Assembly (NCBI GenBank): GCA_002402275.1
Contig: DHFN01000053.1
Location: 1 to 8,261, forward strand
DNA from: Anaerolineales bacterium UBA4823
GTDB lineage: Bacteria; Chloroflexota; Anaerolineae; Anaerolineales; UBA4823
Length of the DNA: 8,261 nucleotides
Reading direction: 5' to 3'
Shown here: piece after piece, positions 1-5,593 of the stretch
Layout: each line of letters starts with the position of its first letter
Position numbering within the stretch: the stretch's first letter is position 1
Position numbers and translations under genes: made by a program
The notes under the pieces: generated by a model
Told to the model about the DNA's origin: nothing
Database searches by the model: none
What the model saw: the letters and a program-made list of their open reading frames with translations, nothing else

Positions 1-1
1 A

Positions 2-706
2 AACTTTACTGAAATGATCCGCCAGGTGACCTGGGCAAGAGCAAATGGGGGCACTTTTATCCATCGTTCTACCAATGCCGGCTTAACTTGGGATACAACG
101 CTGAAAATAACAACACACCCTTATTCAGGTGGATATGGAATGCGAGGTGGTGTGCAAATCGCTAATGGAGATATCTTGCTTCCGTTAAGTGATGTTCCGA
201 ATTACAAAACCGTTTTTATGATCCGTTCCCAGGATGGAGGTGAAAGCTGGCAACCACCTGTTGTGGTAGCTGAAGAAGATGGACTTTGGTTCGAAGAACC
301 CTCTGCAATCATCCTACCTGATGGAAACATCCTCATGCTTTTACGAGAAAATTCAACTCATTTTCTTTACCAACAAGTATCAAAAGATGGTGGATATACC
401 TGGACAAAACCTATTCAGACACCAATCTGGGGATATCCAGCGGATTTGCTCTTGCTGCCAGATGGAAGGCTGCTTTGTATCTATGGATATCGCCAAAAAC
501 CTTTTGGTATTCGGGCAGTAATCAGCAAAGATCTGGGACAGACATGGGATATTGAAAATCTTTTGATTATTCGGGGTGATTTACCCAATAAAGATTTAGG
601 TTATCCGAGCGCACTGGTTTCTTCGGATGGGTCAATCTATGTGGTTTATTACGGACAGGATATAGATAGTGTTACTTGTATACAGACCTCTCGTTTATGG
701 TTGTAA
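2..706 (+). CDS. BNR/Asp-box sialidase-like glycosidase, C-terminal part (5' end outside window)
   Basis: The frame stays open to the first base of the window, so the ATG at 14 is probably internal and the true start lies upstream. Numbering from that ATG, four Asp-boxes (S-x-D-x-G-x-T-W type) are visible: STNAGLTW at 19-26, SQDGGESW at 72-79, SKDGGYTW at 123-130 and SKDLGQTW at 171-178. Between them are the alternating 'LPDG' and 'SSDGSIYVVYY' strands of a six-bladed beta-propeller. FEEPSAI near 93-99 carries acidic residues of the kind used in sialidase active sites. Proteins of this class remove terminal sialic acids or related sugars, or act as other exo-glycosidases. The N-terminal part with the Arg of the arginine triad and any signal peptide is missing here, so substrate and location cannot be read. 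It lies 138 bases before the AOR on the same strand and may be the upstream member of the same glycan-use locus. Family assignment is firm; sialidase activity is inferred. Confidence 0.8.
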   Translation, partial: NFTEMIRQVTWARANGGTFIHRSTNAGLTWDTTLKITTHPYSGGYGMRGGVQIANGDILLPLSDVPNYKTVFMIRSQDGGESWQPPVVVAEEDGLWFEEPSAIILPDGNILMLLRENSTHFLYQQVSKDGGYTWTKPIQTPIWGYPADLLLLPDGRLLCIYGYRQKPFGIRAVISKDLGQTWDIENLLIIRGDLPNKDLGYPSALVSSDGSIYVVYYGQDIDSVTCIQTSRLWL

Positions 707-746
707 AAATCTAGGTTGAAGGAAAATTATTGGTGAAGGAATAAAT

Positions 747-830
747 ATGTCCTCTTATCAACAATCGCAAAAAATCATTATCAATTTTATGGAAACTTTT
801 TTTCAACTTCAAAAACCAATCAGGGGCTGA
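747..830 (+). CDS. Short ORF (27 aa) upstream of AOR: leader peptide or truncated gene stub
   Basis: An ATG at 747 is preceded by GAAGGA about six bases upstream, a convincing ribosome binding site. The reading frame gives 27 residues ending KPIRG and stops at TGA 828-830. The AAGGAG of the AOR gene follows directly at 831-836. The peptide (a helical stretch containing INFMETFFQLQ) resembles the first helix of small winged-helix regulators such as MarR, but it is too short to assign. It may be a translated leader coupled to the AOR, the remnant of a deleted regulator, or a chance ORF in AT-rich DNA. There is no poly-codon signature for amino-acid attenuation. What is seen is the RBS, start and stop; any function is speculation. 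Confidence 0.35.
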   Translation: MSSYQQSQKIIINFMETFFQLQKPIRG

Positions 831-836
831 AAGGAG
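831..836 (+). promoter_or_regulatory. Shine-Dalgarno of the AOR gene
   Basis: AAGGAG sits eight bases before the ATG at 845 and fixes the AOR start. It touches the stop codon of the 27-codon ORF, so ribosomes ending there would be placed directly on it. This allows translational coupling. Confidence 0.8.
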
Positions 837-844
837 CAAGTAGC

Positions 845-2749
845 ATGAATCTGAGCTGCGTGAATGGCAAAGTTTTACACCTGGATTTAACCAGTGGTGA
901 AACCTGGATCGAAACCCCAGACGAAACTTTTTATCGTAAATATGGCGGGGGCAGTGGAATGGGTCTCTACTATATTCTGCATGAGCTGCCGGCTAAAGTG
1001 GATCCGCTTTCACCACAAAGCATATTGACTTTCTTTGTCGGAATTCCCACCGGATTGCCTATTTCAGGTCAGTCACGCATGGTAGCAAATGCCAAATCAC
1101 CCCTCACCGGCGCGATTGGCGATTCCCAATGCGGCGGTTTTTTCCCCGCTGAGATGAAATTTTCCGGTTTAGATGGTATTGTTATCCGCGGTCGAGCACC
1201 CCAGCCGGTTTACCTCTGGATTCACAACGGTGAGTTTGAACTACGAGATGCTTCTCACTTATGGGGGGAAAAAACTGGCGAAGTAGAGGATATCCTTAAG
1301 ACAGAATTGGGTGATCCAAAAGTGCAAATTGCCCAAATCGGTCCGGCGGGTGAGAAAATGGTGCGCATGGCGTCCATCATGAATATGGTTAATCGCGCTA
1401 ATGGTCGTACCGGGATGGGGGCAGTGATGGGATCGAAGAATTTAAAAGCAATCGTTGTCCGCGGTTCATCCAGTCACATTCATCCTGCCAACCCCAAAGC
1501 ATTAACCGAATTATTCCGCGGCGGTACCAAGCGCATCCCAGATACACCAGCCGTCGAATTCTTACATGTGCATGGTACAACCGGTGATATAGCTGGATGT
1601 CAGGAAGTGGGTCAATTACCAACCCGAAATTTCAATGAAGGACGATTTGAGGGGTATGAGAGCATTGCCGGGGAGCTAATGACCGAAACCATCCTGGTCG
1701 AACGGGATACCTGTTACTCTTGCTCGGTGCGTTGTAAAAGGGTAGTGGAAACTGAATACATGCAACGAAAAGTCTTACCGCGTTTTGGCGGACCCGAATA
1801 CGAGACGATGGCAACACTTGGCTCTTATTGTGCGGTGGATAACATGCATGCGGTGGCATTAGGGAATCAGCTCTGCAATCAGTATGGTTTAGATACTATC
1901 TCCACTGGTGCAACAATTGCCTTCGCCATGGAATGCTATGAAAATGGTCTAATTACAAAGGTAGATACCGAGGGTATTGACTTGCGCTTTGGTAATGCTG
2001 AGGCAATGGTTACCATGGTTGAACTGATCGGAAAACGAGAGGGCTTTGGCAATGTATTGGCGGAAGGCTCTGCCCGGGCTGCCAAAATGATCGGTAAAAA
2101 TGCCGAAGATTTACTCATTACTACCAAAGGGCAAGAGATGCCTGCTCACATGCCCCAATTCAAGCGCAGTTTGGGTCTAATATATGCCGTCAATCCTTTT
2201 GGAGCTGATCACATGTCCTCTGAACACGATCCTTTTTATGAGGAAGGCAATGCGGATGAAATGGCACAACGAAACATGGCACAATTGGGTTTGACATCCT
2301 TACAGCCTCCTGGGAGTATCACAGCCGAAAAAGTACGGATGGCTTATACTACTCAAAAGGTTTTTTCCGCTCAGGATACTTTTGCCCTGTGCAGTTTTGT
2401 TTATGGCGTTGGCTGGCAGTTGTATAGCCCCCTTGAGACGGTTGCAATGCTCAATGCAGCCACTGGTTGGGATATGACCCTGGATGAATTTCTGGAAGTT
2501 GGTGAGCGCCGCCTTAACATGATGCGCGCCTTCAACGCCCGGGAAGGTTTTTCCAAGGATGACGATCAACTGACCGGGAAGTTTTTCCAGCCTCTGAAAG
2601 GGAGCGGTCCTACAGCTGGCGTTTACTATAAACCCGAAGAGTTCGAATTTATGAAAGAAACCTATTATAAACTTGCCGGCTGGGATCATAAAACCGGCAA
2701 TCCGAACAAAGAGAAACTGGCTTCGCTTGGTTTGGATTGGATCGAGTAG
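845..2749 (+). CDS. Aldehyde ferredoxin oxidoreductase family, tungsten-pterin enzyme
   Basis: Full-length member (634 aa) of the AOR family: cytoplasmic enzymes that oxidise aldehydes to carboxylic acids with ferredoxin, using a tungsten bis-pyranopterin and one [4Fe-4S] cluster. The N-terminal beta-rich domain has the usual GKVLHLDLTSGE opening and RKYGGGSGMG (31-40). NRANGRTGMGAVMGSKNLKA (183-202) is the family's pterin-binding signature. The cluster ligands are C290, C293, C297 (C-x2-C-x3-C) and C516 in DTFALCSF, matching the 3+1 pattern of the Pyrococcus enzyme. GGPEYET (315-321), YGLDTISTG (347-355) and FNAREGF (563-569) are further family motifs. D511-x3-L-C fits the second pterin motif, with Ala where Gly is common. 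There is no signal peptide. Start chosen from the AAGGAG eight bases upstream. It is first in a tight operon with a MoaD-like gene and sugar-acid enzymes, so a sugar-derived aldehyde is a reasonable substrate guess. Subfamily (AOR, FOR, GAPOR-like or WOR) cannot be settled by eye. Confidence 0.95.
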   Translation: MNLSCVNGKVLHLDLTSGETWIETPDETFYRKYGGGSGMGLYYILHELPAKVDPLSPQSILTFFVGIPTGLPISGQSRMVANAKSPLTGAIGDSQCGGFFPAEMKFSGLDGIVIRGRAPQPVYLWIHNGEFELRDASHLWGEKTGEVEDILKTELGDPKVQIAQIGPAGEKMVRMASIMNMVNRANGRTGMGAVMGSKNLKAIVVRGSSSHIHPANPKALTELFRGGTKRIPDTPAVEFLHVHGTTGDIAGCQEVGQLPTRNFNEGRFEGYESIAGELMTETILVERDTCYSCSVRCKRVVETEYMQRKVLPRFGGPEYETMATLGSYCAVDNMHAVALGNQLCNQYGLDTISTGATIAFAMECYENGLITKVDTEGIDLRFGNAEAMVTMVELIGKREGFGNVLAEGSARAAKMIGKNAEDLLITTKGQEMPAHMPQFKRSLGLIYAVNPFGADHMSSEHDPFYEEGNADEMAQRNMAQLGLTSLQPPGSITAEKVRMAYTTQKVFSAQDTFALCSFVYGVGWQLYSPLETVAMLNAATGWDMTLDEFLEVGERRLNMMRAFNAREGFSKDDDQLTGKFFQPLKGSGPTAGVYYKPEEFEFMKETYYKLAGWDHKTGNPNKEKLASLGLDWIE

Positions 2750-2751
2750 AG

Positions 2752-2766
2752 AATTGATTTTCAATT
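2752..2766 (+). promoter_or_regulatory. Small perfect inverted repeat directly before the GH88 start codon
   Basis: AATTGA (2752-2757), a three-base loop, and TCAATT (2761-2766) form a 6-bp hairpin ending at the base before the ATG at 2767. It fills almost all of the 17-base gap after the AOR stop. The GH88 gene has no good Shine-Dalgarno at normal spacing. The nearest purine run, GAGTAGAGA, overlaps the AOR stop about 14 bases upstream of the ATG. The hairpin could bring that run closer to the start, or it could be chance, since it is all weak pairs apart from one G-C. Confidence 0.3.
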
Positions 2767-3879
2767 ATGAAAACCCTCCCCTTCCCTTATCAACACGCTA
2801 TTGAAATCGCTAGCCAAAAGCTTTTGTATTTGATCGCCACTTACCCCGATCTCACGCCGTCTTTTACTCAAGCTGGCAAATGGCGGGTGCAAGAAACGGG
2901 CTGGACAAATTGGTGTGAAGGTTTCTTAGGCGGTTCTTTGTGGTTGGTTTACCTCCTCACTCGAGACGAGCGTTTTCTTCAGTATGCCGAGCATTACAGC
3001 CGATTGGTGGAGCTGCGTAAATCCGATCGTAACGTTCATGATCTCGGCTTTCTATTCTTACCGACCTGGAAACGTTGGCATGATCTGACCGAAGATGTCT
3101 ATGCCCGCCAGGTAGTTATCGAGGCAGGTCAAACACTCACGGAACGATTTGTCCCTCAGGGGGGTTATCTATGTTCATTTCAGGGTTCACACAGCTTATA
3201 TATTGATATTATGATGAATGTGCCATTGATTTTCGAGGCCGCCCTTTTGTTAGGAGATGACAATTTGTTAAATATTGCTCACCAGCATTGTCTGACTACC
3301 CGACGTTACCTGGTGCGCGGCGATTTCAGCACCGCTCACGAGGGTATATTCGATCCACAAACTGGAAAATTTTTGCACTATCAAACCCAACAGGGTTGGC
3401 GGGATGATTCCACCTGGGCACGGGGTCAAACCTGGGCAATTTATGGCTTCGCACTGGCATATCAATACACCCATAAGAGTGTATTTTTACAGACTGCAGA
3501 AGGACTGGCGGATTTCTACCTACTGCATACTCCCTCCCATGGCATACCCCCTAATGATTGGGATGAGCCAAACCCTGCTTTTCCTTATGAAAGTTCCGCA
3601 GCAGCGATTGCAGCTAGTGGCTTGTTCATTCTTTCTGGGCTGACACAGGATCCTTTGCGCGCTAAGGTTTATCAGGATACAGCATACCAAATTTTATTTA
3701 CCTTATGCAGTGCCGACTTTCTCACCGAAGATGATGCTTGGGAAGGTATCCTACGCCATGGGATTTACCATTTACCAGCCTTTGTAGGAGTGGATGAAAG
3801 TACAATCTGGGGAGATTATTTCTTTTTAGAGGCATTGTGGTGGGCGAATCAAAGTGGGAGTTTTTCCGAGAAACATTAA
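2767..3879 (+). CDS. Glycoside hydrolase family 88, unsaturated glucuronyl hydrolase
   Basis: A 370-residue protein of normal length for GH88 (alpha6/alpha6 barrel). These enzymes hydrate the 4,5-double bond of the unsaturated uronic acid at the non-reducing end of oligosaccharides made by polysaccharide lyases, releasing 5-keto-4-deoxyuronate. HDLGF (91-95) gives D92, and YIDIMMNVPL (145-154) gives D147. These correspond to the two catalytic aspartates (D88 and D149) of Bacillus UGL. DDSTWARGQTWAIYGFALAY (213-232), ESSAAAIAASGL (275-286) and WGDYFFLEAL (348-357) are strong family signatures. H191 in the STAHEG segment fits the substrate-stacking histidine. There is no signal peptide, so it should act in the cytoplasm on imported oligosaccharides. 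An in-frame TGA at 2755-2757 and the lack of other starts force the ATG at 2767, although its ribosome binding site is weak; translation may depend on coupling to the AOR 17 bases upstream. The uronide (hyaluronan-, chondroitin-, ulvan- or pectin-like) is not readable. Confidence 0.92.
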   Translation: MKTLPFPYQHAIEIASQKLLYLIATYPDLTPSFTQAGKWRVQETGWTNWCEGFLGGSLWLVYLLTRDERFLQYAEHYSRLVELRKSDRNVHDLGFLFLPTWKRWHDLTEDVYARQVVIEAGQTLTERFVPQGGYLCSFQGSHSLYIDIMMNVPLIFEAALLLGDDNLLNIAHQHCLTTRRYLVRGDFSTAHEGIFDPQTGKFLHYQTQQGWRDDSTWARGQTWAIYGFALAYQYTHKSVFLQTAEGLADFYLLHTPSHGIPPNDWDEPNPAFPYESSAAAIAASGLFILSGLTQDPLRAKVYQDTAYQILFTLCSADFLTEDDAWEGILRHGIYHLPAFVGVDESTIWGDYFFLEALWWANQSGSFSEKH

Positions 3880-3927
3880 CAGAGTAATTAGATATTGTTT
3901 TAAAAAACCATTATAGAGAGGTCATTT

Positions 3928-4671
3928 ATGCAATTAGCTCGACATACATCAGATGAATTGGATGCCATCCGGAAATTTACGGTTCCGACTTTGGCGAATG
4001 CAATTGAAACTTTTGGCGTGATTCCCACCAATGAAGGTTATTGCAATTCAAGCATGCACTGTCATTTTCCGCATCTACCTATGTTGGTCGGATATGCAGT
4101 TACTGCCCGGCTCTCAACCGACCAGCCACCGAGCGAGGTTCGACCGGGCATCATTGAGCCGGATTACTGGCGCTGGGTTGCCGCCCAACCCGGTCCAAAA
4201 GTGGCGGTTGTCCAGGATATTGATAACCCTCCCCGGGGAGCGATGTGGGGTGAATGGAATTCTAATGTCCATAAAGCGCTCGGTTGTGTGGGTATGGTTA
4301 CCGAGGGTGCTGCCCGTGACTTAGATGGAGTGCGCAAGCTCAATTTCCACTTCTTCTCCACCGCCATCTTACCCAGCCATGGTTATGGCGCCTTCATTGA
4401 TTACGGTGGATCCGTGCGGGTTGCTGGACTGGTGGTTAAGCCAGGGGATTTGTTAGTAGGCGATATGCATGGGGTGTTACTGATCCCCCCCGAAATTCCT
4501 TTGAAGGAATTAGCAGAGGTGGCTCAGAAAATAGATCATCTTGAGGGAGAGATCTTTGCCCTTTGTCAATCGAAAGACTTTTCAGTGGATAAATTAGCGG
4601 AATTAGATCGCTCGGTTGCCGAACGATGGCCAAAACCAACTGGCGCGGAGCGCACCTTGCGCACAATATAG
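3928..4671 (+). CDS. RraA / HMG-aldolase family protein, probable lyase
   Basis: A 247-residue protein of the RraA-like fold (formerly 'dimethylmenaquinone methyltransferase'). The family includes RNase E inhibitors and metal-dependent 4-hydroxy-4-methyl-2-oxoglutarate aldolases / oxaloacetate decarboxylases. Signatures are LANAIETFG (22-30), VVQDIDN (94-100), the RGAMWGE loop (103-109), VTEGAARDLDGVRKL (124-138) with R130-D131 matching the catalytic Arg-Asp pair, and RVAGLVVKPGDLLVGDMHGV (164-183). The usual 'DxDG' appears as DMHG, which is common in enzyme-type members. It is longer than stand-alone RraA (about 160 aa), with a C-terminal helical tail (190-235) typical of catabolic paralogues. 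An RNase E regulator is unlikely inside this operon, so a retro-aldol or decarboxylation step on a keto sugar acid is the better guess. AGAGG lies six bases before the ATG. The TAG stop overlaps the AGGAG of the next gene. Confidence 0.88.
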   Translation: MQLARHTSDELDAIRKFTVPTLANAIETFGVIPTNEGYCNSSMHCHFPHLPMLVGYAVTARLSTDQPPSEVRPGIIEPDYWRWVAAQPGPKVAVVQDIDNPPRGAMWGEWNSNVHKALGCVGMVTEGAARDLDGVRKLNFHFFSTAILPSHGYGAFIDYGGSVRVAGLVVKPGDLLVGDMHGVLLIPPEIPLKELAEVAQKIDHLEGEIFALCQSKDFSVDKLAELDRSVAERWPKPTGAERTLRTI

Positions 4672-4680
4672 GAGTCGAAG

Positions 4681-5346
4681 ATGACAAAACGATTAGCGTA
4701 TATCCATACCGTTTCAGGGTTAGTATCCACCTTCAAGGCTTTAAGCGATGAATATCTACCGGAGATAGACATCTTCCATATTGTGGATGAGAGCCTGTTG
4801 CAAAATACCATTCGTGCCAACGAATTAACTCCCTTGACTATGCGCCGATTATTGCAGCTGGTCATTTCGGCTGAAGAAGCCGGGGCAGATGTTGTCCTGG
4901 TAACCTGTTCCTCGGTAGGTCCGGCGGTAGAAGCCAGCCGTCCGTTTGTCAATATCCCGGTTTTACGGGTTGATGAACCTATGGCAGAGCGGGCTATACA
5001 AATTGCGAATCGAATCGGCGTGGCTGCAACCCTACCGACAACTCTCAAACCGACGGCGGAGCTGATTGCCAAGGTCGCCAATAGGCTAGGAAAGAATGTA
5101 GAGATAACTTCGAAATTGTGTGAAGGCGCTTTCCAGGCAAACTTATCCGGGGACACAGTCCGGCATGATGATTTGGTCTCTGTTGGATTACAGGAGCTTT
5201 CCTCTCAAGTGGATGTGATTGTATTAGCGCAAGCTTCTATGGCGCGCGTAGTGGAACATCTACCAGCAGAAACACGCCAGATTCCCGTTCTCGCCAGTCC
5301 ACGTTTGGCTGTTGAGAATTTGGCGAAGGTGCTTGCCACATCTTAG
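4681..5346 (+). CDS. Asp/Glu/hydantoin racemase family protein lacking the second catalytic Cys
   Basis: A 221-residue two-domain protein of the aspartate/glutamate racemase superfamily. The first catalytic site is clear: VLVTCSSVGPAVEA (72-85) with C76. RIGVAATLPTTLKPT (111-125) is the phosphate-loop-like segment between the halves. At the second site, where racemases carry a Cys in a 'LGCAGM'-like motif, this protein reads VLAQASMARV (181-190), putting Gln at 184. C147 in LCEGAF is the only other Cys and is out of place for that role. A two-base racemase mechanism is therefore unlikely. A one-cysteine isomerase, decarboxylase (as in arylmalonate decarboxylase) or lyase is more plausible. 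As I recall it, the LVTCSSVGP plus LAQASMAR form recurs in proteins next to DUF1537 kinases, as here. Start fixed by AGGAG at 4670-4674, which overlaps the stop of the preceding gene and suggests coupling. No signal peptide; cytoplasmic. Confidence 0.85.
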   Translation: MTKRLAYIHTVSGLVSTFKALSDEYLPEIDIFHIVDESLLQNTIRANELTPLTMRRLLQLVISAEEAGADVVLVTCSSVGPAVEASRPFVNIPVLRVDEPMAERAIQIANRIGVAATLPTTLKPTAELIAKVANRLGKNVEITSKLCEGAFQANLSGDTVRHDDLVSVGLQELSSQVDVIVLAQASMARVVEHLPAETRQIPVLASPRLAVENLAKVLATS

Positions 5347-5356
5347 ACAGGAATCT

Positions 5357-5590
5357 ATGCAAGTAAAGGTTGTGCTGTTTGGCATTTTAAGAGAAAGATT
5401 TGCCAGGGAGAAGCATGGACATCTCACGGTTGAATTAGGAGAAGGGAACACCATCGCCGACCTGTGCACTCATTTAGGATTCAATAATCAAGTAATCTTT
5501 TCTGTGAACGGCGAAGTAGAGCGTGATTTTGAAAGGGAACTAAATGATGGAGATGAGGTTCATTTCTTCCAGTCAATTGGCGGAGGATAG
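5357..5590 (+). CDS. MoaD/ThiS-like ubiquitin-fold sulfur carrier
   Basis: A 77-residue beta-grasp protein: MQVKVVLFGILRERF opening, VNGEVERDFERELNDGDEV (50-68) and the C-terminal SIGGG. MoaD and ThiS family members are thiocarboxylated on a C-terminal Gly-Gly and pass sulfur to molybdopterin synthase (with MoaE) or to thiazole synthesis. The tail here has three glycines. The frame is open upstream to 5312, but that start would overlap the racemase-like gene by 35 bases and gives an unlikely N-terminus. The ATG at 5357 has CAGGAA just upstream and begins exactly at the conserved first strand. Paired with an AOR six kilobases or less away in the same operon, a role in supplying the dithiolene sulfurs of the tungsten cofactor is the natural inference; AOR loci often carry a MoaD homologue. 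No MoaE or activating ThiF/MoeB enzyme is in the window. Confidence 0.85.
   Translation: MQVKVVLFGILRERFAREKHGHLTVELGEGNTIADLCTHLGFNNQVIFSVNGEVERDFERELNDGDEVHFFQSIGGG
5582..5586 (+). promoter_or_regulatory. Shine-Dalgarno of the kinase gene, inside the Gly tail codons of the MoaD-like gene
   Basis: GGAGG lies seven bases before the ATG at 5594 and is made from the GGC-GGA-GGA codons that encode the essential C-terminal glycines of the MoaD-like protein. One sequence therefore serves as protein tail and ribosome binding site. With a 3-base gap between the genes, translation is probably coupled. Confidence 0.75.
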
Positions 5591-5593
5591 TGG

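Noticed and set aside
716..744. Possible promoter before the short ORF and AOR (TTGAAG with an AT-rich -10 region)
   Set aside because: No convincing -10 hexamer. The operon may start upstream of the sialidase-like gene instead.
2300..2764. 154-codon open frame on the minus strand
   Set aside because: Antisense to the conserved C-terminal half of the AOR, with its C516 cluster ligand and FNAREGF motif; the translation looks like a shadow.
3880..3927. Possible internal promoter between the GH88 and RraA-like genes
   Set aside because: TATAGA is present, but TTGTTT is only 11 bases before it. The gap is AT-rich without other signals apart from the ribosome binding site.
4566..5156. 196-codon open frame on the minus strand
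   Set aside because: It lies wholly antisense to the end of the RraA-like gene and most of the racemase-like gene. Its Ser/Thr/Arg-rich translation has no domain character, and it has no sensible start context.
5312..5356. Upstream extension of the MoaD-like gene
   Set aside because: It would overlap the racemase-like gene and add a basic, Cys/Leu-rich leader unlike any MoaD. The ATG at 5357 has its own RBS and begins at the conserved strand.
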